Below, piece after piece: positions 1-8,182 of a DNA stretch of 64,000 nucleotides (position 1 is the stretch's first letter; every line of letters starts with the position of its first letter). Source of the stretch: Emticicia oligotrophica DSM 17448 (GTDB taxonomy: Bacteria; Bacteroidota; Bacteroidia; Cytophagales; Spirosomataceae); the NCBI RefSeq assembly GCF_000263195.1, contig NC_018748.1:3906001-3970000 (forward strand), written 5' to 3'. A model generated the notes under the pieces. It did no database searches. It was not told the DNA's origin and worked only from the letters and a program-made list of their open reading frames with translations. The position numbers and the translations under genes are program-made.

Positions 1-1
1 A

Positions 2-559
2 CTCATCAATTACAGGAATGTAATTTTAGATTCTCAAAATCTAACGGTGTTTTTGAAAGAAAAAGGGATGAGAATTGGTTTCGGAGGAATTGGTAAAGGA
101 TATGCTGCTGAAAGAGCGAAACAATTGTTGATTCGTAATGGAGTAAAAAGTGGAATTATCAATGCTGCTGGTGATTTAACTACTTGGGGAAATCAACCCA
201 ATGGAAAACCTTGGATAATTGCGGTGGCTGACCCCGATGCTCAAAATCAGGCCTTTTCATTTCTTAATATTAGCGATGTGGCAGTTGCTACTTCAGGGAA
301 TTATGAAAAGTTTGTGATAATTGATGGGAAAAAGTACTCACATACGATTGACCCAAAGACAGGTTATCCCGTGTCAGGAATAAAAAGTGTGACCATCATT
401 TGCCCAAATGCCGAACTTGCTGATGCTATGGCAACTCCCATAACAGTTCTTGGAGTTGATGCTGGTCTTGGACTTATCAATCAAATGAAAGGGATTGCCT
501 GCATTATTATCGACGACGACAATCAAATATATACATCTTCTAACATTAATATTTTATAA
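2..559 (+). CDS. apbE: FAD:protein FMN transferase, ApbE family (5' end outside window)
   Basis: The reading frame is open from the first bases, so the N-terminus lies upstream of the window. ApbE enzymes move FMN from FAD onto a Ser or Thr of extracytoplasmic proteins, using Mg2+. Visible family features are GMRIGFGGIGKGYAAE near the start of the visible part, the ATSGNYEKF stretch, and the SHTIDPKTGYPV motif, followed by a C-terminal part with conserved ADAMATP-like residues. A GTG at 47 could be read as a start, but coding similarity continues upstream of it (YRNVILDS), so I treat it as internal. The next gene begins 2 bases after the stop, which implies co-transcription with the DUF4266 and DUF3570 genes. 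Family assignment is firm; the substrate is unknown. Confidence 0.93.
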   Translation, partial: LINYRNVILDSQNLTVFLKEKGMRIGFGGIGKGYAAERAKQLLIRNGVKSGIINAAGDLTTWGNQPNGKPWIIAVADPDAQNQAFSFLNISDVAVATSGNYEKFVIIDGKKYSHTIDPKTGYPVSGIKSVTIICPNAELADAMATPITVLGVDAGLGLINQMKGIACIIIDDDNQIYTSSNINIL

Positions 560-561
560 GA

Positions 562-780
562 ATGAAATCAATCAAAATATTAGCACTGATGGTTTTCCTA
601 CTTGGGTCTATGGCTTCATGCGTAACAGTAAAAGAATACCAAAAAAATCGAATCAATGATTCTGAAATGGAATTGGCCGCACGCAAAGCAGAAAAATTTG
701 AAACCAGTTTTTATCTTTATCGTGAAGGGGCTTCAGGTGCAAATGGTGGTAAAAGTGGTGGTGGGTGTGGTTGTAATTAA
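562..780 (+). CDS. Small lipoprotein of the DUF4266 type
   Basis: A 72-residue protein. Residues 1-19 form a signal peptide ending in a lipobox-like MASC, so Cys20 is the probable lipidated residue and the mature peptide is about 53 residues. The C-terminal third holds YREGASGANGG followed by a glycine-rich tail GKSGGGCGCN with Cys69 and Cys71. This layout (lipoprotein, REGA motif, C-terminal CxCN) matches what I recall of DUF4266, whose function is not established. It starts 2 bases after the ApbE gene and lies before the DUF3570 gene. The Ser-Gly-Ala at 58-60 partly resembles the ApbE target (Ser/Thr-Gly-Ala-Thr/Ser), but the fourth residue is Asn, so flavinylation is only a hypothesis. The two tail cysteines could bind metal or be modified. 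Confidence 0.8.
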   Translation: MKSIKILALMVFLLGSMASCVTVKEYQKNRINDSEMELAARKAEKFETSFYLYREGASGANGGKSGGGCGCN

Positions 781-864
781 TAATTCTAAAGGGCATCAAT
801 TAGACCCAATGATTTAAATTTGAATAGTCGTTGATAGTTTTTCGACTATAAATCAAAATCCCCT

Positions 865-2157
865 ATGAAAAAAGTAACATTAGCTATTGGTTTGTACGTA
901 GGCATTTTGAGCGGAGCTCGTGCCCAATATGATGAAACTAAATATATTTTTAAGAACAGAAATACTGAAACTGGTAAAAGTTCAATTCCAACTTCGAGTA
1001 AAAAATATAAGTTAAGCTCCAAGCCAGTGGCAGAAAGTGGCTTTAGAACTTTAAAACTTGATGAGGTGAACTTTGTTTCGGCTTACTATAATCAAGATGG
1101 CAATCACTCGGCTGTTACAGGTGGAATTGGTACAGAAAAATTGATTGACTTTGCCAATTCGATAGATTTGAAATTGTCATTTACAGATAGAAAAGGACGC
1201 AAAAATTCAATTATCGGTGAAGCATCCGTTGATTATTACTCATCTGCTTCCTCTGATAAAATTGACCCCCGTTCGATTTCTTCAGCATCAATGACGGATA
1301 CACACTTTTATCCAACTTTATCTTGGAGTAGAAAAAATGATAAAACCCATAACACAGTTGGGGCAAGTTTTTCGTATTCTACAGAATGGGATTATCAATC
1401 TTACGGCGGAAATTTAAGTTATTCGAAATCTTCAAAAGATAATAATACAGAATTAAGCTTAAAATTGGGTGCTTTTTTCGATACATGGTCGGTTATTTTA
1501 CCTTATGAGGTTAGACCTGATGGTTATGGTTCAGGAGCTGAAGGAGATAATAATATTGATTATAAACGTAGAAATTCATATAATCTCTCTATTGGGGTTT
1601 CCCAAATTATCAATAAACGTTTACAGGTAATGGCGGTTGTCGAACCTTCTTTTCAAGAGGGTCTTTTGAGTACGCCATATCACCGAGTGTATTTTACTGA
1701 TGGAACACTAAAAGTAGAAAAATTACCGGGTACTCGTGCCAAACTCCCTGTTGGTTTACGAGCAAGTTATTTCTTAGGAGATAGATTCATTATTCGTTCT
1801 TTCTATCGTTATTATCAAGATAATTGGGGAATGAAAGCTCATACCGTTAGCTTTGAAGTTCCGATAAAAATTACCTCATTTGTTTCTGTTACACCACATT
1901 ATCGCTTTAATAGTCAAACTGCGGTAAAATATTTTGCTCCAATAAACACGCACAAGTTAACAGAGTCATATTACACTTCCGATTTCGATATTTCTGATTT
2001 TAGAAGTGCTTTTTGGGGAGCAGGTATAAGAATTGCTCCGCCAGACGGCGTCTTAGGAATTAAGCATTGGAATACGGCCGAACTTCGCTACGGGCACTAT
2101 AACCGAAGTAATGGAATGGTGGCAAATATCATTACTTTGAGTGCAAAGTTTAAGTGA
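865..2157 (+). CDS. DUF3570-type outer-membrane protein
   Basis: A 430-residue protein with a signal peptide (MKKVTLAIGLYVGILSGARA) and a long beta-rich body with alternating polar and hydrophobic residues and many aromatic residues, typical of an outer-membrane barrel. Landmarks that point to DUF3570 are YYNQDGNHSAVTGG near 75-88, a VDYYSSASSDKIDP segment near 120, the ISSASMTDTHFYPTLSWSR stretch, and a FYRYYQDNWG motif in the C-terminal half. It ends in a beta-strand-like tail (NIITLSAKFK). It lies 84 bases after the DUF4266 lipoprotein and belongs with the ApbE gene in one transcription unit by spacing. Function is unknown; a channel or anchor for the small lipoprotein is inference. Confidence 0.8.
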   Translation: MKKVTLAIGLYVGILSGARAQYDETKYIFKNRNTETGKSSIPTSSKKYKLSSKPVAESGFRTLKLDEVNFVSAYYNQDGNHSAVTGGIGTEKLIDFANSIDLKLSFTDRKGRKNSIIGEASVDYYSSASSDKIDPRSISSASMTDTHFYPTLSWSRKNDKTHNTVGASFSYSTEWDYQSYGGNLSYSKSSKDNNTELSLKLGAFFDTWSVILPYEVRPDGYGSGAEGDNNIDYKRRNSYNLSIGVSQIINKRLQVMAVVEPSFQEGLLSTPYHRVYFTDGTLKVEKLPGTRAKLPVGLRASYFLGDRFIIRSFYRYYQDNWGMKAHTVSFEVPIKITSFVSVTPHYRFNSQTAVKYFAPINTHKLTESYYTSDFDISDFRSAFWGAGIRIAPPDGVLGIKHWNTAELRYGHYNRSNGMVANIITLSAKFK

Positions 2158-2176
2158 TAATTTGATAAAGTAGTTC

Positions 2177-2220
2177 TTTGTCTGAGTATCTTTTTATTTT
2201 TGAACTGATTCTCAGACAAA
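2177..2220. terminator. Long-loop hairpin between convergent genes
   Basis: Ten-base arms TTTGTCTGAG (2177-2186) and CTCAGACAAA (2211-2220) can pair with a 24-base loop. It sits between the ends of the DUF3570 gene and the LytTR regulator gene, where a shared terminator is expected. There is no clear T-run after either arm, so the call is weak. Confidence 0.35.
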
Positions 2221-2281
2221 ACTTTATAGACCTAAATTATGCCAAAGTGTAGTATTCTTAGGAGCCATAATGATGACAAAT

Positions 2282-3049
2282 TTAAGAAACCTGTTTCTTC
2301 TCAATAAATTCTTTGAATGCTTTGCGGTAGGTATCGCTTATAGGTAAAAAAGCTTTTCCGATTTGTACCTTTTCTTTATCTATGGCATCAATGGCATCAA
2401 AAGCAATAATGTAGGAGTTATGTATGCGTATAAACTGGCTTTCGGGAAGTTGTCCTTCTAAACTTTTCATTGTTTGTAGCGTGACAATTTTCTTGGTTGG
2501 AGCGTCTTTGGGAGTATCTCGCTCTTTTACATGAATACTGACGTAATCTTTTAAACCTTCAATGTAAAGTATTTCATTGAGCCGAACCTTCACTAATTTA
2601 GTTCCATCTTTTACAAATATAAAAGATTGGCTGCTTTCAGCATTTACCGTTATTTCCTGAATAACTTTCTCTTGTAGAACAGGTTGAGCCGCTGTTAGAC
2701 GAATGGTTGCTTTTTCAACTGCTTTTAAAAATCGTTCTAAACTGATGGGTTTCAATAAATAGTCGAATACTTCGAGTTCGTATCCTTCTATGGCGTATTC
2801 AGAGTAAGCGGTTGTAAGAATAACTAGTGGTTTTTTTTGTAGAATTTTCAGTAAAGTGATACCAGTAATTTCGGGCATTTGAATATCTGAAAATAAAATA
2901 TCTACCGCATTCTCGCGAAGAAAATCTAATGCTGCTAACGAACTTGAGAATGATTTCAACAATTGAAGATGAGGAGCTTTATTTACGTAGGCTTCCATTA
3001 GATTTCTCGCCAGTGGCTCATCTTCTATAATTATGCAAGTTAGCATCAT
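2282..3049 (-). CDS. LytTR-family response regulator
   Basis: A 255-residue two-component regulator. The receiver domain covers about residues 3-120: acidic pocket E9-D10-E11, phospho-acceptor Asp55 in ILFSDIQMPE, the TT pair near 79-80, and Lys100 in LLKP. A LytTR DNA-binding domain occupies about 145-250 (FIFVKDGTKLVKV, then EILYIEGLKDYV). It is encoded 10 bases after the histidine kinase on the same strand, so the two are very probably a cognate pair. LytTR proteins bind pairs of short direct repeats about two helical turns apart; such repeats occur at 4306-4335 upstream of the facing outer-membrane gene. ATG codons at residues 1 and 2 are equally possible starts. Confidence 0.95.
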   Translation of the reverse strand: MMLTCIIIEDEPLARNLMEAYVNKAPHLQLLKSFSSSLAALDFLRENAVDILFSDIQMPEITGITLLKILQKKPLVILTTAYSEYAIEGYELEVFDYLLKPISLERFLKAVEKATIRLTAAQPVLQEKVIQEITVNAESSQSFIFVKDGTKLVKVRLNEILYIEGLKDYVSIHVKERDTPKDAPTKKIVTLQTMKSLEGQLPESQFIRIHNSYIIAFDAIDAIDKEKVQIGKAFLPISDTYRKAFKEFIEKKQVS

Positions 3050-3059
3050 GATTTTATTA

Positions 3060-4118
3060 TCAAGCCAAATTTAGTTTCAATACAATTTTATAATTTTTCT
3101 CATCTTCATTTACTTCCAAATCATATTTATTTGGATAACTTAAGTCTAGTCGTCGGCTTACATTTTGAAGACCAATTCCAGATTTTTCGTTGGTAGTCTC
3201 CAAATTCGCTGGTAATTTACTGTTTTCAACCGAATAAATACATTCTTGTCCTTCTATATTAATGGAAATGTTTACATAAGCATTAGTAGAACTATTACTA
3301 ACACCGTGTTTGAAGGCATTTTCGAGAAAAGTAATAAAAATTAGTGGCACAATTTGAACCTCATCTGGATTTCCTGCAATTTCAAAGTTGATAGGCACTT
3401 GATTATCTAATCGTAGTTTTTCAAGGCTTATATAATTCTTCATGTATTCAATTTCCTTAGCTAATGATACCTTCGGGTAATTGGAATCATAAAGCATATA
3501 ACGCATCATTTGCGAGAGTTTCTCAATTACTTCAGTAGTATTTGGCGAATTTATCATCGCTAAATAATAAAGGTTATTGAGTGTATTGAATAAAAAATGT
3601 GGGTTTACTTGGGCCTTTAAGAATCTTAACTCAGCAGTAAGTTTTTCGTTTTCTATTTCATTCTTTTTAGTTTCTAATTCAAACCAGTCTTTCACGAATC
3701 GAAGCATACCTATAAAAATGGCAATAAAAATGGCTCCAATGGCGTGTTGGATAATAAACTTCGAAGAGTATAAAAATCCCTTTGCTTCCTTGATTTCAAG
3801 ATAAATATATCTTTTGAGATAAATATGACAAATAATGATGATGGCAAAAGGTATTATAAATTCTATAACGTATCTACCTAAATTCTTATACTTTAAAAAC
3901 CTTGGGAGGCAAATGAAATAGTTGAAATAACTTATCAATGCCATAAAAAATATCTGACTCGTTGCATCATAAAATGCACGTAGGTAGTTGGGTTCTTCAC
4001 CGTGTCGGCTAAAGGTAATTTGGTAAAAGAAAAAAGAATAATATAATGCCCAGAAAGAAAGATGCAAAAGCAAGATTCGATTGGTTTGTAATAAACTACG
4101 TTGATTGAGATTCTGCAT
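3060..4118 (-). CDS. LytS-type sensor histidine kinase
   Basis: A 352-residue membrane kinase. Four hydrophobic segments lie at about 18-34, 53-71, 83-99 and 122-140, followed by a charged linker (about 150-168) and the His_kinase domain with phospho-acceptor His174 in VNPHFLFNTLNNL. The ATPase part shows the N-box ENAFKHG near 266 and the G-box GIGLQNVSRRL near 317. It lacks a large periplasmic sensor domain, so the signal is probably sensed in or near the membrane. It precedes the LytTR regulator gene by 10 bases and faces away from the outer-membrane gene at 4443. Confidence 0.95.
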   Translation of the reverse strand: MQNLNQRSLLQTNRILLLHLSFWALYYSFFFYQITFSRHGEEPNYLRAFYDATSQIFFMALISYFNYFICLPRFLKYKNLGRYVIEFIIPFAIIIICHIYLKRYIYLEIKEAKGFLYSSKFIIQHAIGAIFIAIFIGMLRFVKDWFELETKKNEIENEKLTAELRFLKAQVNPHFLFNTLNNLYYLAMINSPNTTEVIEKLSQMMRYMLYDSNYPKVSLAKEIEYMKNYISLEKLRLDNQVPINFEIAGNPDEVQIVPLIFITFLENAFKHGVSNSSTNAYVNISINIEGQECIYSVENSKLPANLETTNEKSGIGLQNVSRRLDLSYPNKYDLEVNEDEKNYKIVLKLNLA

Positions 4119-4442
4119 TTTTTCCTTGTTTTAGACTAAACTCAGATGAACGACTCATTGAATATTCATAAATAATACTCAAAGTTTGCTTAAAAAACTG
4201 ATTTTTTGCAAGTGAAACTCACCATTTTAAAGCTATTTTGTGACAATTTTCTATAAGTCGGCACTAATTGTCGATAATCACACCAAACAATTCGGCAGTT
4301 CGGTATTGTCGAGTTATTGGCCGAGTTGTCGAGTTGAAGTACTAGGTTATCTATTTATAAAAATAGTATCACATTTCTATTATTTCTTTGTTGCAGAAAT
4401 TATTTTACACAAAGAAATCTGAAAAGTCTAATCAATAAATAT
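4119..4442. other. Divergent intergenic region with regulatory repeats
   Basis: This 324-base gap separates the kinase gene (minus strand) from the barrel gene (plus strand). A 60-codon open frame inside it (4240-4422) has no recognisable protein features and is not called. The gap holds three copies of TTGTCGA (4268, 4306, 4326). The last stretch before the barrel gene is AT-rich, with TTTCTTTG at 4385-4392 as a one-mismatch match to the -7 box and no TTG at the proper distance, as might fit an activator-dependent promoter. Confidence 0.6.
4306..4335 (+). promoter_or_regulatory. Candidate LytTR-type operator (direct repeats)
   Basis: TTGTCGAGTT occurs exactly twice, at 4306-4315 and 4326-4335, starting 20 bases apart (two helical turns). 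A related copy, TTGTCGATAA, is at 4268-4277. LytTR regulators are known to bind paired direct repeats of about 9-10 bases with this kind of spacing, and a LytTR regulator is encoded next door. The link is inferred from spacing and context. Confidence 0.45.
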
Positions 4443-6986
4443 ATGAAAAAGTTAATCGCATTATTCAGTGCTTCATTAATAACAGCGAATGTTTCTTTAG
4501 CACAGTTTGGCCCCGGTGGTCCTGGTGGAATGGGTGGTCAAAGAGGCGATAATAATGGTCGTCCACAAACTACACAAAAAGCTCCAAGTTTTAATATTGA
4601 GGGAAATGCCCCAAAAGGAAATTCTAAAGTATTTGGTTTTATTGTAGATGAAAGTGTTTCTACCGCCATTGAGTTTGCTAACGTAGCCTTATACAGTAAA
4701 GAAACTAAGAAAGTTGTCGATGGTACAATTGCCGATGAAAAAGGTAAGTTTTCTATGAATCGTGTAGCTGCCGGAGAATATAATTTGGTAATTTCTTTTA
4801 TTGGTTTTAAAGATAAATCAATAGAAGTGAAAGTAGAGAAAGGCAAAGATAATGATTTAGGCGTAATTAAACTTTCTCAAAGTGTAAAGCAATTAGATGA
4901 AGTTACGGTTACTGCTGAAAAAGCAATGGTTGAAGAAAAAGTTGACCGTTTGGTTTATAATGCAGAAAAAGACCTCACATCACGCGGTGGAGATGCGGCT
5001 GATATTCTTCGTAAAGTTCCGATGCTCTCAGTAGATTTAGATGGTAATGTTTCATTACGTGGTACTTCGAATATCAAAGTTTTGATTAATAATAAGCCTT
5101 CTACAATTGTAGCAAGTAGTATTGCCGATGCTTTAAAGATGATTCCTGCCGATTTAATAAAGACTGTTGAGGTAATTACTTCTCCATCAGCTAAATATGA
5201 TGCTGAAGGTTCGGGTGGTATCATTAATATTATTTTGAAAAAGTCAACTTTACAAGGGCTTACTTTAAATCTTGACTCGGGTGTGGGTATTCGCGGTTCA
5301 AATTTAAGTTTAAACGGAAATTATCGCCAAGGTAAACTTGGTGTAACTTTAGGTGGATTTGGAAGAGCATTTTATAATAAATCAGATGTAACACTCAACC
5401 AAACTACTTTGAGAAACGGTGTTTCTACACTTACCAATCAATCAGCTAATGCTTTTGACAATGGTTTGTTCGGAAGATATAATTTAGGCTTTGACTATGA
5501 TTTGGCTAAAAATCAATCTCTAACAGCCTCAATTGCTTTTGGTACTCGAAATTTTAGTCGTAATCAAGATTTTACGATTAACCAATACTCAAATAATGTA
5601 TTGGGTTCTACAAGCTACCGTAATGTTGATAGCCGTGATTTATCAAATTCCGTAGATATTAATCTTGATTATATCCGAACATTCAAACCATCTCAAGAAT
5701 GGTCAGTTTCAGGGCAATTTAGTCAAAATAAATTGACAAATAATTTCTTCACCGATTTATTGGGTAATTCGCAAGAACTAGTGAGTCGTCAGAAAAACCT
5801 AAATAAAAACTTTAATAATGAAATGACATTGCAAACAGATTTTCAAACGCCAATCAAGCAAAATCAAATGTTTGAAGTTGGTTTGAAAACTGTAATACGT
5901 GAAGTAAACAGTGATTATCAATATTTGATCGCCAATCCAACTGGTTCTTTTTCAACGGATGCACGTAACCCGGCAGGTTTATTAAATTACAACCAAAGCA
6001 TTGCAGCAGGATATATCTCATATACATATACAACGAAGAATAAATTGACCTTTAAGGCAGGTTCTCGTTATGAGTACACAACTATTGACGCCAATGACCA
6101 AAAAGGAAAAATTACTATTCCAGCTTATGCAAACTTAGTACCGAGCGTAAATATCTCGAAAAGTGTAGGGAAATCCTCGACTTTGAAATTGGCTTATAAT
6201 AACCGTATTCAACGCCCAGGTTTACAGCAATTAAATCCAAACTATAATGCTTCGAACCCGCAAAGTATTTCAGTTGGAAATCCAAGTTTAAAACCAGAGG
6301 TTTCGAATAATGTTGAATTCAGCTTGAGTACTAATATAAAGAAGACTTATCTGAATATTTCACTTTTTGGCCGACAAACGAATAATTCTATTACTCGTAT
6401 TTCAATGCCTTCAGATACAGTTATTGGAGCTATTATTACTACTTTCCAAAATATTGGTAAAGAACAAACGTTTGGAACAAATATTTTCGGAAACTTCTTC
6501 TTAACTCAAAAATGGACAATTAATGGTGGTGTTGATATTTTCTATAACTACTTAGAAGGACAACAAACTGGCTTGAACGGACTTTCTTCTAAAATCAGTA
6601 ATTCAGGTATTGTAGTAAGTGGACGTTTACAATCACAAATTTCTTTGAATAAAGGATGGGCTGTGCAGGCGTTTGGTGGATTTAGAGGAAACCGTGTACA
6701 ACTTCAAGGAACGCAAGGTGGTATGGGTATGTATTCTGTTGGTGTTAGAAAAGAATTTGCTAACAAAAAAGGAAGTTTAGGTTTAGCGGCAGAAAATTTC
6801 TTTGGAATGACCATGAGAAGTACACTTACTACGCCACAATTCAATCAAGAAATGTTTAATAAACTTTATAACCAAAACGTAAAATTAACATTCAGTTATA
6901 AGATTGGTAAAATGAAGTTTACGCAAGCGAAGCAATCGAAAGTTAAAAATGATGATGTGAAGTCTGGTGGTGATAATAATAACTAA
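4443..6986 (+). CDS. TonB-receptor-like outer-membrane beta-barrel protein
   Basis: An 847-residue outer-membrane protein. After a signal peptide (residues 1-20) comes a glycine-rich stretch (FGPGGPGGMGGQRG, about 22-35), then a carboxypeptidase-regulatory-like fold (about 62-145: VFGFIVDES, then GEYNLVISFIGFKDK), then a plug-like domain (about 150-265: VDRLVYNAEKDLTSRGGDA, LRGTSNIKVLINNKPS, YDAEGSGGIINIILKK), then a barrel of the OMP_b-brl_3 type to the C-terminus. Such proteins are usually thought to be TonB-dependent, though I see no clear TonB box. It is preceded by a putative LytTR operator and the LytS/LytTR gene pair, so two-component control is likely. Ligand unknown. Confidence 0.9.
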   Translation: MKKLIALFSASLITANVSLAQFGPGGPGGMGGQRGDNNGRPQTTQKAPSFNIEGNAPKGNSKVFGFIVDESVSTAIEFANVALYSKETKKVVDGTIADEKGKFSMNRVAAGEYNLVISFIGFKDKSIEVKVEKGKDNDLGVIKLSQSVKQLDEVTVTAEKAMVEEKVDRLVYNAEKDLTSRGGDAADILRKVPMLSVDLDGNVSLRGTSNIKVLINNKPSTIVASSIADALKMIPADLIKTVEVITSPSAKYDAEGSGGIINIILKKSTLQGLTLNLDSGVGIRGSNLSLNGNYRQGKLGVTLGGFGRAFYNKSDVTLNQTTLRNGVSTLTNQSANAFDNGLFGRYNLGFDYDLAKNQSLTASIAFGTRNFSRNQDFTINQYSNNVLGSTSYRNVDSRDLSNSVDINLDYIRTFKPSQEWSVSGQFSQNKLTNNFFTDLLGNSQELVSRQKNLNKNFNNEMTLQTDFQTPIKQNQMFEVGLKTVIREVNSDYQYLIANPTGSFSTDARNPAGLLNYNQSIAAGYISYTYTTKNKLTFKAGSRYEYTTIDANDQKGKITIPAYANLVPSVNISKSVGKSSTLKLAYNNRIQRPGLQQLNPNYNASNPQSISVGNPSLKPEVSNNVEFSLSTNIKKTYLNISLFGRQTNNSITRISMPSDTVIGAIITTFQNIGKEQTFGTNIFGNFFLTQKWTINGGVDIFYNYLEGQQTGLNGLSSKISNSGIVVSGRLQSQISLNKGWAVQAFGGFRGNRVQLQGTQGGMGMYSVGVRKEFANKKGSLGLAAENFFGMTMRSTLTTPQFNQEMFNKLYNQNVKLTFSYKIGKMKFTQAKQSKVKNDDVKSGGDNNN

Positions 6987-7082
6987 GTTCGACTTATTTT
7001 ATGATAGTTTTGGGGTAGATTATTCCAAAACTATTATGAAAAAGCTATATAAAAGATTTTTATTTTGATTAGGTTGAAAATT

Positions 7083-7118
7083 AGAAGGCTTGTGATATTA
7101 TCCAAGCCCCTTCTTTTT
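7083..7118 (+). terminator. Rho-independent terminator after the barrel gene
   Basis: AGAAGGCTTG (7083-7092) pairs with CAAGCC, then a two-base bulge, then TTCT (7103-7114), followed by a T-run. A second hairpin without a T-run (ATAGTTTTGG 7004-7013 with CCAAAACTAT 7025-7034) lies closer to the stop codon. Confidence 0.65.
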
Positions 7119-7191
7119 AAAAGGAAAAGAACCCAAAACAACTATTTTAATATTACATTCGTACTAACATAAATTTTCTCCTAAAAAAACT

Positions 7192-8052
7192 ATGAATCAA
7201 GAAATTATTAACCTATTCGACGAGTACACGCACAAACCACTTTCAAGAAGCGAGTTTATGCAGCGTTTAACAAAACTTACAGGGGGTACTGCCGCTGCAC
7301 TTGCAGTTTTGCCCTTGTTAGAAGTTAATTATTCAAATGCAGTTACTATTGCCGAAGACGATGAAGATATCATTACTGAAGAGGTATCTTTCGAAGGCGA
7401 TGGAACTGTAATGAAAGCTTATCTGGCTAAGCCTAAGAAAATTAATGGAAAAATTGGGACTGTTTTAGTGATTCATGAAAACCGTGGGTTAAATCCTCAT
7501 ATCAAAGATGTTACACGTAGAGTTGCAAAAGCAGGGTATATCGCACTGGGAGTTGATGCACTTTCACCCTTTGGAGGTACACCATCTAATGAAGATGAAG
7601 CACGCGGTTTATTCGGAAAACTAGATGCACAAAAGAATCTCAACAACTTTTTAAAAGGATTGGATTACTTACGTTCACTTTCTTCGTCAAATGGTAAAAC
7701 TGCCTGTGTTGGTTTTTGTTGGGGTGGGGGAATGGCCAATCAATTGGCTGTAAATTCACCGAAACTAAATGCAGCAGTAGCATATTATGGGCGTCAAGCT
7801 GAAGCTGTTGATGTGCCTAAAATAAAAGCGGCTTTACAATTGCATTACGGTGGTTTAGATGAACGTGTGAATGCTGGAATTCCTGCTTATGAAGCAGCAC
7901 TAAAATCGGCTGGAATTAAACATGAAATTTATATTTATGAGGGTGCAAATCATGCATTTAATAACGATACTGCCCCTACAAGATATAATCCAGAAGCAGC
8001 AAAACTTGCTTGGGAGCGAACTTTACGTTTGTTTAAAGAAACAATATCTTAA
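7192..8052 (+). CDS. Dienelactone hydrolase family protein
   Basis: A 286-residue alpha/beta hydrolase. The catalytic set of the dienelactone hydrolase family is visible: nucleophile Cys176 in GFCWGGG, Asp223 in GGLDERV and His254 in GANHAFNND; HENRGL at 95-100 belongs to the oxyanion region. The N-terminus (about 1-50) is longer than the bare domain and contains a hydrophobic stretch (GGTAAALAVLPLLEV, 31-45) that resembles a membrane anchor or uncleaved export signal, without a twin-arginine pair. Dienelactone hydrolases open lactone rings in chloroaromatic breakdown, but the family acts on many esters and no aromatic pathway genes are nearby, so the substrate is unknown. Confidence 0.9.
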   Translation: MNQEIINLFDEYTHKPLSRSEFMQRLTKLTGGTAAALAVLPLLEVNYSNAVTIAEDDEDIITEEVSFEGDGTVMKAYLAKPKKINGKIGTVLVIHENRGLNPHIKDVTRRVAKAGYIALGVDALSPFGGTPSNEDEARGLFGKLDAQKNLNNFLKGLDYLRSLSSSNGKTACVGFCWGGGMANQLAVNSPKLNAAVAYYGRQAEAVDVPKIKAALQLHYGGLDERVNAGIPAYEAALKSAGIKHEIYIYEGANHAFNNDTAPTRYNPEAAKLAWERTLRLFKETIS

Positions 8053-8102
8053 AGGCTATTAAATCTATTTAGTTAATAGATTGTTAATAAGTCACAAAGG
8101 GT

Positions 8103-8132
8103 TTGTTTATACATTAAATGTAATTACATTTG
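8103..8132 (+). promoter_or_regulatory. Promoter of the YceI gene
   Basis: TTG at 8103-8105, a 19-base spacer, then TACATTTG at 8125-8132 match the Bacteroidota consensus TTG / TAnnTTTG fully. Transcription would begin near 8139, which rules out the longer open frame starting at 8081 and supports the ATG at 8183. Confidence 0.75.
8116..8131 (+). promoter_or_regulatory. 16-base perfect palindrome over the -7 box
   Basis: AAATGTAATTACATTT is a perfect palindrome that covers almost all of the -7 element of the YceI promoter. The position is that of a classical repressor operator; the regulator is not identifiable here. Confidence 0.5.
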
Positions 8133-8182
8133 TTAAGTATAGTCTGTTTGTATATAGTATTAACCAAAAAAAACAATTTAAA

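Noticed and set aside
4240-4422. 60-codon open frame between the kinase and barrel genes
   Set aside because: No family features, odd composition, and it contains the direct repeats that look regulatory.
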